Assembly: GCF_903994035.1 (NCBI RefSeq)
Contig: NZ_CAJEWB010000010.1
Coordinates: 124,001-188,000, forward strand
Origin: Phocicoccus pinnipedialis
GTDB lineage: Bacteria > Bacillota > Bacilli > Staphylococcales > Salinicoccaceae
Direction: 5' to 3'
DNA: 64,000 nucleotides
The position numbers and the translations under genes were made by a program. Below are positions 9,428 to 17,958 of the stretch, piece by piece. Under the pieces are notes generated by a model. The model did no database searches. It saw only the letters and a program-made list of their open reading frames with translations, and was not told the DNA's origin. Position 1 is the first letter of the stretch. Every line of letters begins with the position of its first letter.

Positions 9428-9981
9428 TGCCCTACAAGATTGAAGTGAGAGAGGATCTTACTATGAGAGAAATAGAAGTTCACGAATATAAGACCTTGCA
9501 TAATCTTGTCACTATCAACAAAGCATATTTGGCGGAATTTTTGCCGTGGGCAAATTTTGAAACAGAACCACAGGACTATATAGAAACACTAGAAGAGTGG
9601 AAAAGATCTAACGGCGAATCATCGATGATGACGCTTGGCATTTACTATGAAGATCATCTTGTCGGACTATGTGGATTTAACACGATAAACCGCATGAATA
9701 AGAGTGCGGATATCGGATACTGGCTTGCTGAATCACATACAGGAAAAGGAATCATGACAGACTGCGTGAAATCCCTTATAAAGTACGGATATCACGTTCT
9801 AGGGTTAAACAGAATTGCAATTATCGTAGATGTAGAAAACACTGCGAGTATAAAAATACCAGAACGATTAGGATTTGTCCGTGAAGTAAAAATGAAAGAA
9901 TATTTTTATCGAAATAAAGGATTTTATGATGGATTTATGTATCGAATGACGCGATTAGAATGGGACGCGTTAAAGAAATAA
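9427..9981 (+). CDS. RimJ/RimL-type GNAT N-acetyltransferase
   Basis: GNAT-fold acetyltransferase of 184 aa resembling YdaF and ribosomal-protein N-terminal acetyltransferases. The N-terminal strand IEVREDLTMREIEVHEY and the segment NKAYLAEFLPW are typical of the subgroup. The acetyl-CoA loop region lies at about residues 98-112 (GYWLAESHTGKGIMTD), followed by the motif-B segment GLNRIAIIVDVEN. The start overlaps the stop of the previous gene by one base. The ribosome site is weak, and an internal ATG at 9463 with GAGAGGAT upstream is an alternative, but it would cut the first strand. Substrate not known. Confidence 0.85.
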   Translation: MPYKIEVREDLTMREIEVHEYKTLHNLVTINKAYLAEFLPWANFETEPQDYIETLEEWKRSNGESSMMTLGIYYEDHLVGLCGFNTINRMNKSADIGYWLAESHTGKGIMTDCVKSLIKYGYHVLGLNRIAIIVDVENTASIKIPERLGFVREVKMKEYFYRNKGFYDGFMYRMTRLEWDALKK

Positions 9982-10031
9982 AGTCTTTCTCATAAATATG
10001 TAAATATTATAAAAAACTATGCTAAATCTTG

Positions 10032-10061
10032 TTGACATATGTAGTCTGGATTGGATATAAT
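10032..10061 (+). promoter_or_regulatory. Predicted strong promoter of tRNA-Arg
   Basis: TTGACA (10032-10037) and TATAAT (10056-10061), both perfect hexamers, 18 bases apart, 22 bases before the tRNA. No CDS intervenes. Confidence 0.8.
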
Positions 10062-10083
10062 AATACTTGTGTTCAAGAAAGAT

Positions 10084-10157
<74 letters not shown>

Positions 10158-10466
10158 CTAATTACATTCTTGTCATTTCTTGATAAGCCTAGAAATGTTG
10201 ATTTAACAACTTTTTTCCTTCTTACACAGTCTTGTGTAGTCGAGAAAGAAAAGGCACAGAAAGGGCACAGATTTATTAAAACCTCTAGTCGTTTTATTAC
10301 GATTAGAGGTTTTAATATTTTAAGCAGATTTATATATGAAAGTAAATAAGAAGTATGTGTGTCATAATGCATGTGTTGTGAAAACTTGTATACTTGAATT
10401 TCTAATAACTCCTTTAATTAAAGGTTAACATTTAAAATTATATCTTTATTATTAGGAGGATGTGGT
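10158..10466. other. Gene-free stretch downstream of tRNA-Arg
   Basis: About 310 bases without a convincing gene. It holds a short hairpin (ACACA-GTCT-TGTGT near 10216-10229), a direct repeat GGCACAG-AAAG-GGCACAG (about 10252-10270), a strong hairpin terminator at 10275-10316, and a perfect palindrome CCTTTAATTAAAGG at 10411-10424 ahead of the next gene. A sequence 3' of a tRNA is a classic integration site, but no integrase frame was found. Confidence 0.6.
10275..10316. terminator. Hairpin terminator downstream of tRNA-Arg
   Basis: ATTAAAACCTCTAGTCG pairs with CGATTAGAGGTTTTAAT with one bulged or mismatched pair. A/T tracts on both flanks mean it could work in either direction. It is about 120 bases after the tRNA end. 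Confidence 0.65.
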
Positions 10467-11096
10467 ATGGATCTTTTTATTCAAGAATTAAAAGAAAAAA
10501 TCAATTCGACCGATGAAGCGATATTTATAGCTATTTCAGGACATGGAGCAGCAGGTAAGACTTCATTTGCAAAAAAATTATGTGAAGAATTGAATACATC
10601 CTACAATTATTTGAATACGGACTCTTATATAGTAGAAGGAAAGTATCTCCACAATACATTTGCTAGCTATGAAGTGGATAATCAGAAAGCACAGTACAAA
10701 ATTACTGCTTGTATGCCTATACGCCATGAGCTATCGAGCTTGGCAAGAGATTTACAAATTCTTAGAAGTGGTGGAGATTTATTAACGATCGATAAACCAT
10801 GGGATCCTCAAAGAGTGCTAAAAGGAACAAAAAAGGTAACGATTGTAGAAGGAATGTCAGTTGCTTTTTTAGAACCATTTGATTTTGATTTATCAATATA
10901 TATATATACTGATTCTAATACTGAGCTTAAGCGCAGAGAAGTTAGAGATATAAATGAACGTGGTAGAGAATTAGAAATGCTTATAGGAGCCCACAAACAT
11001 AGACGATATCAATATGATTTGTTTATGCACCCATTAAAAGATAAGTTTCAAAATATTATAGACTACTCTGATGATATCTTTAAAATTGTAAAATAA
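10467..11096 (+). CDS. Uridine-kinase-like P-loop kinase
   Basis: A 209-aa P-loop protein of the uridine kinase/phosphoribulokinase-like class. Walker A is at residues about 25-33 (GHGAAGKTS), followed by a helix with AKKLCEEL. The segment YLNTDSY near residue 48 matches the substrate-aspartate position of Udk-like kinases, and VTIVEGMSVAF is the second core strand. DLSIYIYTDS and RREVRDINERGRE form the lid region with arginines. Ribosome site TAGGAGG is 9 bases upstream. It is monocistronic with its own terminator. The substrate is not identifiable by eye; a nucleoside or small-molecule phosphorylation role is inferred. Confidence 0.75.
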   Translation: MDLFIQELKEKINSTDEAIFIAISGHGAAGKTSFAKKLCEELNTSYNYLNTDSYIVEGKYLHNTFASYEVDNQKAQYKITACMPIRHELSSLARDLQILRSGGDLLTIDKPWDPQRVLKGTKKVTIVEGMSVAFLEPFDFDLSIYIYTDSNTELKRREVRDINERGRELEMLIGAHKHRRYQYDLFMHPLKDKFQNIIDYSDDIFKIVK

Positions 11097-11132
11097 TAAA
11101 TAAAAAAGAAAAAGAAATCTAAGTAATAATTC

Positions 11133-11160
11133 ATCTGAGACATTGTCTCAGATTTTTTTA
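11133..11160 (+). terminator. Terminator after the uridine-kinase-like gene
   Basis: ATCTGAGAC (11133-11141), loop ATT, GTCTCAGAT (11145-11153), then TTTTTTTA. Confidence 0.88.
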
Positions 11161-11179
11161 TTTATCTTTATAAAATTTA

Positions 11180-11222
11180 TTGACTTCTAAAAGCAATAAC
11201 TGTATTATTTCAATTAATACAG
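11180..11222 (+). promoter_or_regulatory. Promoter with overlapping inverted-repeat operator
   Basis: The promoter is TTGACT (11180-11185), a 17-base spacer and TATTAT (11203-11208). A perfect inverted repeat, CTGTATTA (11200-11207), 7 bases, TAATACAG (11215-11222), covers the -10 box and ends 18 bases before the ABC ATPase start. This geometry suits repression by a dimeric regulator; GntR/YtrA-type repressors often control such ABC pairs, but no regulator gene lies nearby. Confidence 0.65.
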
Positions 11223-11240
11223 ATGGTGGAGGGGCACATT

Positions 11241-12107
11241 ATGGAATTATTAAACGTATCAAAAAAATACGGCAGTAACTATGTATTAAAGAACGCTTCT
11301 TTCGATCTCAAACCAGGAGTGACTGGATTGATTGGAAGAAACGGTGCGGGTAAGACAACGGTAATGAAAATAATTTGTGAAATTATTCAAAAGCATGAAG
11401 GACAAGTCCACCGTGGTCAGGATTTTACGGTAGGCTACTTAATTGAAGAACCAAAGTTATACCGTTCTAAATCAGGGTGGTATAACATCAAGTATTTTTC
11501 TAATGTGTACAAATCATCAACAGACAAAGCATATATTGATTATCTAGTTGATGCATTAGATATGCGCGGCTATTTAAAACGTAAAGTAAGCAAATACTCG
11601 ATGGGTATGAGGCAGAAATTAGGTTTAGTGATTGCGATGTTAAATAAGCCTAAGTATTTAATTTTAGATGAACCCACTAATGGCATGGACCCAGACGGAT
11701 CTATTGATGTATTACACATTATTCAAGAGTTTTCTAAAAAGTTCGATATTTCCGTATTAATTTCGAGCCATAAACTGGAAGATATTGAAATGATTGCAGA
11801 TGATATTCTCTTCATTGAAAAGGGGCGTTTATCTGAGAAAGTGTTTATTAATGAACTGAAGTCAGGTACATATATTGAATTGATATTCGATGGAGATAAA
11901 GCTCAACGCGCTTATGAGATTTTAAGTGAAACAGTTAAAGGTTTAGAGCAAAAAGAAAATGTTTTACGCATTCCTCATAACGGTGACCTCTCTAAGTATC
12001 TAGAACGGATTGCACAAAGTGGATTATTCCCAATAGATTTTAATAAGAAGACAACGTCACTGAAGGATTACTACTTCAGAATGATTGACCAAGGAGAGGT
12101 GAGATAG
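11241..12107 (+). CDS. ABC transporter ATP-binding protein
   Basis: ATPase subunit of an ABC-2 type exporter, 288 aa from ATG 11241, which has GGAGGGG 5 bases upstream; an ATG at 11223 lies before that ribosome site and is rejected. Walker A is GRNGAGKT (residues about 31-38), the signature is YSMGMRQKL, Walker B is YLILDEPTNGMDP, and the switch histidine is in ISSHKLED. The C-terminal 80 residues form the accessory region usual in BcrA/CcmA-like ATPases. The permease follows directly, and the pair stands behind an operator-like promoter. Substrate unknown; export of a peptide antibiotic or stress compound is only a guess. Confidence 0.92.
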   Translation: MELLNVSKKYGSNYVLKNASFDLKPGVTGLIGRNGAGKTTVMKIICEIIQKHEGQVHRGQDFTVGYLIEEPKLYRSKSGWYNIKYFSNVYKSSTDKAYIDYLVDALDMRGYLKRKVSKYSMGMRQKLGLVIAMLNKPKYLILDEPTNGMDPDGSIDVLHIIQEFSKKFDISVLISSHKLEDIEMIADDILFIEKGRLSEKVFINELKSGTYIELIFDGDKAQRAYEILSETVKGLEQKENVLRIPHNGDLSKYLERIAQSGLFPIDFNKKTTSLKDYYFRMIDQGEVR

Positions 12108-12887
12108 ATGAATTTATTTAAAGTTGTGGGATATGATATCAGGGATTTCTTTACGAGTTGGTTAACATATCTATTTCTATTCCTATCTGCAGCACCGGCC
12201 GTTGGTATAATCATAGCTTCAAAATTAGTTGACAACGTCTCATCAAATGGTTATTTTATAGCTTATGCCTTCGCTTCATTTGCAATCATATTTGTGGTCG
12301 TATCGGCTGTACGTGTATTTTCTAAGGATATCTCAGAAAAAACAAATGTGCTATTTATGAACAGTAAATATAACCGTTCGATCTATGCGATTGCTAAAAC
12401 AGTAAGCATGGCAGTGATTGGATTTATCTATGGACTCATTCTAGTTATCATTTTACTTATAGGGAAAGCATTTGGTGCAGACTTATTAGAACCAGTAACA
12501 TTTCTAACACCAGCAGCTCATGAAAATGTCGGTCATCTTCTCGGTGAAGCACTACTGGGATATGCGGTAATCGCTACTGTGTTTGGTACAATTTATTTCT
12601 TCTTTAGTTTATTCATTAGAAGATCAGTATTCATATTCGTAATAGCAGTGATCTTTACATTGTTTTACCCAATAGTAGAGTCACTTGGTAGTTTAGCATT
12701 TAGCGCATTATTCAAAAAAGACGCGAATATATTTTTAGAATTCCTGCAAACCTACTTTCCATTTAGTGCAGCAACAAATGGACTTTCGGGTATTTCTATT
12801 ACGAATCCACAATTCTTAATGCTCGGTATATATTTTATAGTATTCTTTATTTTAACAATCATCAAAATTAGAAAAGCAGATTATTAA
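12108..12887 (+). CDS. ABC-2 type transporter permease
   Basis: Membrane partner of the preceding ATPase, 259 aa, starting directly after its stop with AAGGAGAGGTGAGAT just before the ATG. About six hydrophobic helices are visible: near residues 16-40, 48-68, 92-115, 145-168, 170-195 and 235-252. It lacks any signal peptide or ATPase motif. Length and layout fit the ABC-2 permease fold. It ends the two-gene operon at a perfect terminator shared with queT on the other strand. Confidence 0.85.
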   Translation: MNLFKVVGYDIRDFFTSWLTYLFLFLSAAPAVGIIIASKLVDNVSSNGYFIAYAFASFAIIFVVVSAVRVFSKDISEKTNVLFMNSKYNRSIYAIAKTVSMAVIGFIYGLILVIILLIGKAFGADLLEPVTFLTPAAHENVGHLLGEALLGYAVIATVFGTIYFFFSLFIRRSVFIFVIAVIFTLFYPIVESLGSLAFSALFKKDANIFLEFLQTYFPFSAATNGLSGISITNPQFLMLGIYFIVFFILTIIKIRKADY

Positions 12888-12927
12888 AAGAAAAATCCTG
12901 GTAACTTTTGTTACCAGGATTTTTCTT
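12888..12927. terminator. Bidirectional terminator between ABC permease and queT
   Basis: AAGAAAAATCCTGGTAAC (12888-12905), loop TTTT, GTTACCAGGATTTTTCTT (12910-12927). The 18-bp stem is perfect, and A/T flanks allow it to end transcription from both converging genes. Confidence 0.93.
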
Positions 12928-13395
12928 TTATTCTATACTGCTTGTTAGCATCATTCGATCTCCAAATTTAGATAATAAAAAGGTGCCTATGAATGTCACA
13001 ATTAAGTTTGAAATAAATATTGCTAAGAATGTTGGCCAGTATGGTACTCCTAATACTTGCCATAACATTAGAGGTACAATAATTGCACATAATACAGAGT
13101 ATTGGAATGCGTTGAACCATACGTTTTTCACAAAGTAACTAATTGTGTAGGCGATGATTGAAATCGATAATCCGACAACAACATCAATTGGACCTAGTGA
13201 TGAGAACATGTTTGCAATAAACATACCGACTAATATTCCGGGAATATACTGTCTATTGAAAAAAGGTACCATTGCGAGCATTTCACTCACACGTAGTTGG
13301 ATTGCTCCAGTCCCAATAGGGTTAATAGTCGTAAAGACAACATACAGTGCTGCTAAAATCGCATTAATTGTTAAATCGCGCGTCGACATTTTCAT
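12928..13395 (-). CDS. queT: QueT-family queuosine precursor transporter
   Basis: Substrate-binding S component of an energy-coupling-factor transporter, importing a queuosine precursor such as preQ1 for tRNA wobble modification. The 155-aa protein is almost all membrane helices (about five or six), with the family N-terminus STRDLTINAILAALYVVFTT and motifs IQLRVSEMLAMVPFF and FIANMFSSLGPIDVVVGL. The leader carries a preQ1-I riboswitch that contains the ribosome site, which supports the assignment strongly. Start at ATG 13395, 7 bases after AGGAG. The shared ECF module (EcfA/EcfT) is not in this window. Confidence 0.93.
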   Translation of the reverse strand: MKMSTRDLTINAILAALYVVFTTINPIGTGAIQLRVSEMLAMVPFFNRQYIPGILVGMFIANMFSSLGPIDVVVGLSISIIAYTISYFVKNVWFNAFQYSVLCAIIVPLMLWQVLGVPYWPTFLAIFISNLIVTFIGTFLLSKFGDRMMLTSSIE

Positions 13396-13403
13396 ATTTT
13401 CTC

Positions 13404-13440
13404 TCCTTAGTTTTTTATACAGGGATGGTTACGAACCTGT
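13404..13440 (-). promoter_or_regulatory. preQ1-I riboswitch
   Basis: Read on the minus strand, the leader has stem ACAGG, loop TTCGTAACCAT, stem CCTGT, then the A-rich tail ATAAAAAACTAAGGA. These are the conserved parts of the smallest preQ1-I aptamer, an H-type pseudoknot. The tail overlaps the Shine-Dalgarno AAGGAG of queT, so binding of preQ1 should hide the ribosome site (translational control). No separate terminator hairpin is seen between aptamer and gene. Confidence 0.93.
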
Positions 13441-13557
13441 TTATTTTAAACCTATAATAGTATACCAAATTGTCTAATATTATTCTATGAGCTTCAGTTT
13501 TGAAATGATCGGTTTTAGTGTATCCTTATTATATAAAATAATTTTAGGAGTATATGT

Positions 13558-14169
13558 ATGAGTAAATTTGACGAACAAATTTTAGTAGTAAACACAGATG
13601 TATTACTAGATAATAAACAGAATGCTTTTAACGGATTTATTGACAACAAAGATTCGAAATTCAAAGCAATTGTTAGCACGCTACCACAGTTTGAAGTTAA
13701 ACGACGTGGTGACATGGAGGAAGATCCCACATATAAGCAGCTCATCAGCTATGCAATCATCGCCTCTGGCGATGAAACTCTCGTATATAAGAGACTAAAG
13801 GGTGGTGGTGAGTCACGTCTACATGGTCTCTTATCGATTGGAGTAGGAGGTCATATGAACGACATTGAAGAAGTGACAGATATCAAAGAAAAGATGATGG
13901 TGAACGCTGCTAGAGAACTTGAAGAAGAGGTCGGAATTACTGAAGACAAATTAAAATCATTTGAGATTGTTGGACTCATTAACGATGACACGAATGAAGT
14001 AGGCCAAGTGCACATCGGATTAGTGTTTAAAGTGGAAGTCGACAAAACGGATATCTTCAGCAATGAGGAAGATACTATTGAGCTTATCTGGACAAAAGAT
14101 AGTGATTTAAAATCATTATCTCCATACGAATCATGGAGTGAACTCATCATTCGTGATGCGTATGCGTAA
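13558..14169 (+). CDS. Nudix hydrolase-like protein
   Basis: A 203-aa protein with a Nudix fold. The catalytic helix ARELEEEVGI matches REUXEEXGU and a glutamate sits 8 residues before the arginine, as in the Nudix box. The leading glycine pair (VGGHMN) is about 8 residues further upstream than the standard spacing, so the box carries an insertion. The N-terminal 65 residues (QILVVNTDVLL) and SYAIIASGDETLVYKR form the preceding strands. The substrate is not predictable by eye. Ribosome site TAGGAG precedes the ATG. The end overlaps the next gene's start, and the two probably share a transcript with tig downstream. Confidence 0.8.
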   Translation: MSKFDEQILVVNTDVLLDNKQNAFNGFIDNKDSKFKAIVSTLPQFEVKRRGDMEEDPTYKQLISYAIIASGDETLVYKRLKGGGESRLHGLLSIGVGGHMNDIEEVTDIKEKMMVNAARELEEEVGITEDKLKSFEIVGLINDDTNEVGQVHIGLVFKVEVDKTDIFSNEEDTIELIWTKDSDLKSLSPYESWSELIIRDAYA

Positions 14170-15139
14170 AAAGCTTACGAGTCATCCACGTTTCTTAACG
14201 AAATTAAAAAGGGATTTGAAGGATGCATTTTATGATGAGGATTACCATACCTTCATCAATAAATTTCAAGCGCTACAGGAACTTGATTTTCCGGAAACTG
14301 AACTTACTGAAATGTTTTATGAATCGCTCTTTAACACTGGTCAAAATGAAGCAGCGTTATTATTCGGTGAAACGTATATCCAGATGTTAGAAAGTAATCA
14401 TGAAGATAATCTGATGCACATGTTAATGATTGTTAAAGCCTTAAAGAATCTTGGACGTTCTGATGAAATAGCTAAGTGGATTGCTGCAATTGCAACAAGC
14501 CCACATATAGAGAATCTTGATTCTGCAGTATTAGAAGAACTTGAAAAGATTAGTACGAATACTGTAGTGATCGAGGAAGATACTCAATTGAAGCCAGAAT
14601 TTAGTGGCGATATCGAAACTGCATTAATTGAAGGTTCAATCGATTCAAGGATGCAAGCGATTGATCATTTAATTGATACTGAAGACGAGACATACGTAGA
14701 ACTTATTAGTCGTTTATATAAAACAGAAGAGATACGAGTAATCCAAAGCATGATGATTTCGTATTTAAAACAAGTGGATTATAATGAAGAGCCGATTGTG
14801 TTAAATAAATTCGGAGAGAGTTTTAAAAAATATACTTCTGAGTTTAAAGTGTTTGAACAAGAAGCGAAATTGGAAAAGACAATCGAATGGATTATTGAGA
14901 TAGGACGCGAAAAATTTAATGGTAATCAAGAGAGAATCGAGCAATCGATTGAAATGTTTATCAATATCTCTATGTTGTGGTATCCTTACCATGTGTCGTT
15001 TCCGCCCCAGAAACTCGCGAATATGTTTATTAATTATGTGAGAGTACTTCATAATGAACTTGACGCGAAAAACTTTCATGGGGAGCTGGCAGACTGGATC
15101 TTTAAAATTGAAGATGAGATGGTCAAGCTAAACCAATAA
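14156..15139 (+). CDS. TPR/HEAT-like helical protein upstream of tig (YsoA-like)
   Basis: An all-helical acidic protein of 327 aa, probably cytoplasmic. No catalytic motif is seen; helices such as FYESLFNTGQNEAALLFGET and MLMIVKALKNLGRSDEIAKW look like tetratricopeptide units. In Bacillus the TPR protein YsoA is encoded just upstream of tig, which this position matches. The start is uncertain: ATG 14156 lies inside the end of the Nudix gene, with GTG 14138 and ATG 14162 as alternatives, and none has a strong ribosome site. Translational coupling to the Nudix gene is likely. Function unknown. Confidence 0.75.
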   Translation: MRMRKKLTSHPRFLTKLKRDLKDAFYDEDYHTFINKFQALQELDFPETELTEMFYESLFNTGQNEAALLFGETYIQMLESNHEDNLMHMLMIVKALKNLGRSDEIAKWIAAIATSPHIENLDSAVLEELEKISTNTVVIEEDTQLKPEFSGDIETALIEGSIDSRMQAIDHLIDTEDETYVELISRLYKTEEIRVIQSMMISYLKQVDYNEEPIVLNKFGESFKKYTSEFKVFEQEAKLEKTIEWIIEIGREKFNGNQERIEQSIEMFINISMLWYPYHVSFPPQKLANMFINYVRVLHNELDAKNFHGELADWIFKIEDEMVKLNQ

Positions 15140-15146
15140 CAAAAAT

Positions 15147-15175
15147 TTGAACACTTACATGTTTATTGCTATAAT
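15147..15175 (+). promoter_or_regulatory. Predicted promoter of tig
   Basis: TTGAAC (15147-15152), 17 bases, TATAAT (15170-15175), 54 bases before the trigger-factor ATG. Confidence 0.65.
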
Positions 15176-15228
15176 ATATAGGTTAAATAAACAAGTGAAA
15201 TCATGTATTACAACGGAGGAAATTATTT

Positions 15229-16518
15229 ATGTCTCAAACACAAACTTGGGAAAAACTAGAAGGTAACGAAGGTACATTAACAATTAATGTACCTGCAAAA
15301 GAATTTGACAAGGCTTTAGACGAAGCTTTCAAGAAAGTGTCTAAGGATGTTCAAGTTCCAGGATTTAGAAAAGGTAAATTACCACGTCAAATGTTCGAAC
15401 AACGTTTTGGTGTAGAATCACTTTACCAAGACGCACTTGATGTAATCTTACCACACGCATATGGTAAAGCAGTTGAAGAAACGGGAATTAACCCAGTAGA
15501 TCAACCAGAAGTAGAAGTAGAAAAAATCGAAAAAGGCGAAGATCTTGTTCTTAAAATGACTGTAACTGTAGAACCAGAAGTTAAACTTGGTGACTATAAA
15601 GGATTAGAAGCTGAGAAGGTTGACACTGATGTCACTGACGCTGACGTTGATGAACAAATTGAAGCAATGGTTGCACAGTACGCTGACTTAGTTGTTAAAG
15701 AGGAAGGCGAAGTTGTTGAAGGCGACATCGTTAACTTAGACTTCGAAGGACTCTTAAACGATGAGCCATTCGAGGGTGGAAAAGCTGAAGGTCATGAACT
15801 TGAAATTGGTTCGGGTCAATTCATCCCAGGATTTGAAGAGCAATTAATTGGTCTTAAAACTGGAGACGAAAAAGACTTAGATATTACTTTCCCAGAAGAA
15901 TACCACGCTGAAGAGCTTGCTGGTAAACCAGTCGTATTTAAAGTCAAAATCAACGAGATTAAACAAAAAGAAACTCCGGAATTTAACGATGCGTTCGTTA
16001 AAGAAGAATTAGAAGGCTTCGACGCTGACACAGCTGAAGGTGTTAGAGAATCAATCAAGAAAGACTTAGAAGCTGAGAAAAAAGAAGAAGCAGACTTTAA
16101 AATGAAAGAATCATTAGTATCACAAGCAGCCGACAACGCTGAAATCGATGTTCCTGAAGCAATGGTTAGTACCGAACAAGACAGAATGCTTCAAGAATTC
16201 GAACAACGTTTATCTCAACAAGGTCTAAATCTTGAGTTATATGAGCAATTAACTGGTCAAGGCGCTGACGCAATGCGTGAACAAATGAAGGAAGACGCAC
16301 TTAAGCGTGTACGTACTGGCCTTACATTAAGTGCAATTGCTGAAGCAGAAGGCATCACAGTTGATGAAAGCGACGTTGACAACGAAATCAATAAACTCGC
16401 TGAACAGTTCAATATGCCTACTGAAGACATCAAGAAAGTACTTGGTGACTTATCGGTTCTTAAAGCAGATGTTATGAACCAAAAAGCAATTGATTTCTTA
16501 GTAGAAAACCAAAAATAA
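15229..16518 (+). CDS. tig: Trigger factor
   Basis: Ribosome-bound chaperone and peptidyl-prolyl isomerase that meets nascent chains at the exit tunnel. The N-terminal ribosome-binding domain carries the signature GFRKGKLPR (about residues 45-53). The FKBP-type isomerase domain follows ([18 protein letters not shown] and [15 protein letters not shown]). The C-terminal arms are helical and acidic. At 429 aa it has family length. Strong ribosome site GGAGGA. Own promoter and terminator; clpX lies downstream, as in other Firmicutes. Confidence 0.98.
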   Translation: MSQTQTWEKLEGNEGTLTINVPAKEFDKALDEAFKKVSKDVQVPGFRKGKLPRQMFEQRFGVESLYQDALDVILPHAYGKAVEETGINPVDQPEVEVEKIEKGEDLVLKMTVTVEPEVKLGDYKGLEAEKVDTDVTDADVDEQIEAMVAQYADLVVKEEGEVVEGDIVNLDFEGLLNDEPFEGGKAEGHELEIGSGQFIPGFEEQLIGLKTGDEKDLDITFPEEYHAEELAGKPVVFKVKINEIKQKETPEFNDAFVKEELEGFDADTAEGVRESIKKDLEAEKKEEADFKMKESLVSQAADNAEIDVPEAMVSTEQDRMLQEFEQRLSQQGLNLELYEQLTGQGADAMREQMKEDALKRVRTGLTLSAIAEAEGITVDESDVDNEINKLAEQFNMPTEDIKKVLGDLSVLKADVMNQKAIDFLVENQK

Positions 16519-16538
16519 TTGAATTAATAATTCTAAAG

Positions 16539-16570
16539 AATAAGCTCTACACAGAAGTGTAGAGCTTATT
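16539..16570. terminator. Terminator after tig
   Basis: AATAAGCTCTACAC (16539-16552), loop AGAA, GTGTAGAGCTTATT (16557-16570). A perfect 14-bp stem, though the T-tract after it is short. Confidence 0.78.
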
Positions 16571-16591
16571 CACTTGTTCTAATCAGTTTAA

Positions 16592-16620
16592 TTGAATTAG
16601 TGAGTATTCTGTTGTAAGAT
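16592..16620 (+). promoter_or_regulatory. Predicted promoter of clpX
   Basis: TTGAAT (16592-16597), 17 bases, TAAGAT (16615-16620), 29 bases before the clpX ATG. Confidence 0.55.
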
Positions 16621-16648
16621 ACTTAAGAATGAAAGGTCGGTGCAATAC

Positions 16649-17908
16649 ATGTTTAAGTTTAATGAAGATGAGTCAAATCTCACATGTAGTTTCTGTGGTA
16701 AAAACCAAGACCAAGTACAGAAATTAATTGCAGGTAGTGGTGTTTATATTTGTAACGAATGTATCGAGCTCTGCTACGAAATTATTGAAGAAGAATTAAA
16801 AGATACAGAAACAGAATTTTTAACTGAAATTCCAAAACCAAGAGAAATTCTCGAAGCACTTGATGAATACGTTATCGGGCAAGAACAAGCTAAGCGTGCA
16901 TTAAGTGTTGCGGTCTATAACCACTATAAACGTATTAATCAACGCATGAATGAAGACGAAGTAGAATTATCTAAGAGTAACATTGCTTTAATTGGACCAA
17001 CTGGTTCAGGTAAAACTTTACTTGCGCAAACATTGGCACGCACACTACACGTACCGTTTGCTATTGCAGATGCAACAAGTCTGACTGAAGCAGGGTATGT
17101 TGGTGATGACGTTGAAAATATTCTATTACGCTTAATTCAAGCAGCAGATTATGATGTTGAGCGTGCCGAACAAGGTATTATCTACATCGATGAGATCGAT
17201 AAGATTGCTAGAAAAGGCGAAAATACTTCAATTACAAGAGACGTTTCTGGTGAAGGCGTACAACAAGCGCTTCTTAAAATTTTAGAAGGTACAGTTGCGA
17301 GCGTACCGCCTCAAGGTGGTAGAAAGCATCCAAACCAAGAATCTATTCAAATCAATACGAAAAATATTTTATTTATTCTAGGCGGCGCATTCGCTGGAAT
17401 GGAAGAAATTATTAAACGTAGAATCGGTCACAAGGTGATCGGATTTGGTGGTCAGACTGAACCTGCTGAAACAAATGAAGAGTTAATGGCGTTAGTTCGT
17501 CCAGAAGACTTGCAAAGCTATGGTCTAATTCCAGAATTTATCGGTCGTGTGCCAATCATTGCTAACTTAGAAGAGTTAGATGTAGACGCATTAAAAGCGA
17601 TTCTGACTGAACCTAAAAATGCATTAGTAAAACAATATACACGTATGTTAGAACTTGATGATGTTGAATTAGAGTTCGATGAAGATGCACTAGACGCGGT
17701 AGCAGAGCTTGCTATTGAGAGAAAAACTGGTGCACGTGGACTCCGTTCAATTATTGAAGAACGCATGGTAGATATCATGTTTGACGTACCATCTAATGAT
17801 GACATTAAGAAGGTGTTAATCACTCGTGATACAATCATGAATGAAACAGAACCACAAGTTTTTGATAAAGATGGCAATGAGCTAGATTTAAACAAAAAAA
17901 GTGCATAA
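16649..17908 (+). CDS. clpX: ClpX ATPase (ClpP specificity subunit)
   Basis: Hexameric AAA+ unfoldase that feeds tagged proteins to ClpP. Start taken at ATG 16649, where the family N-terminus MFKFNEDE begins; an in-frame ATG nine bases upstream is less likely. The zinc-binding domain has Cys13, Cys16, Cys35 and Cys38. Walker A is GPTGSGKT, Walker [12 protein letters not shown], the pore loop AGYVGDD, and the arginine-finger region GRVPIIANL. The ClpP-contacting loop appears as [12 protein letters not shown]. 419 aa, typical. Terminator follows. Confidence 0.98.
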   Translation: MFKFNEDESNLTCSFCGKNQDQVQKLIAGSGVYICNECIELCYEIIEEELKDTETEFLTEIPKPREILEALDEYVIGQEQAKRALSVAVYNHYKRINQRMNEDEVELSKSNIALIGPTGSGKTLLAQTLARTLHVPFAIADATSLTEAGYVGDDVENILLRLIQAADYDVERAEQGIIYIDEIDKIARKGENTSITRDVSGEGVQQALLKILEGTVASVPPQGGRKHPNQESIQINTKNILFILGGAFAGMEEIIKRRIGHKVIGFGGQTEPAETNEELMALVRPEDLQSYGLIPEFIGRVPIIANLEELDVDALKAILTEPKNALVKQYTRMLELDDVELEFDEDALDAVAELAIERKTGARGLRSIIEERMVDIMFDVPSNDDIKKVLITRDTIMNETEPQVFDKDGNELDLNKKSA

Positions 17909-17920
17909 ATTATAAATAAC

Positions 17921-17946
17921 GGCTGTCGATTCGACAGCCTTTTTTT
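17921..17946 (+). terminator. Terminator after clpX
   Basis: GGCTGTCG (17921-17928), ATT, CGACAGCC (17932-17939), then seven T. It lies directly before the engB ribosome site, so engB may be read partly by read-through. Confidence 0.9.
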
Positions 17947-17958
17947 GAAGGTGATTAT

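Noticed and set aside
10216-10290. Possible phage integrase C-terminal remnant downstream of the tRNA
   Set aside because: Short frames there read basic peptides, but no tyrosine-recombinase motif (the R-H-x-x-R or catalytic Y) can be seen. Only the repeat itself is reported.
12908-13477. Plus-strand frames opposite queT (12908-13138 and 13154-13477)
   Set aside because: They lie antisense to QueT and its riboswitch, have no ribosome site of note and no recognisable domain.
17518-17895. 125-aa minus-strand frame opposite clpX, and similar serine-rich antisense frames at 15816-16136 and 20191-20619
   Set aside because: All mirror acidic stretches of strong genes in the opposite strand (Glu/Asp codons read as Ser). 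No start signals or domains.
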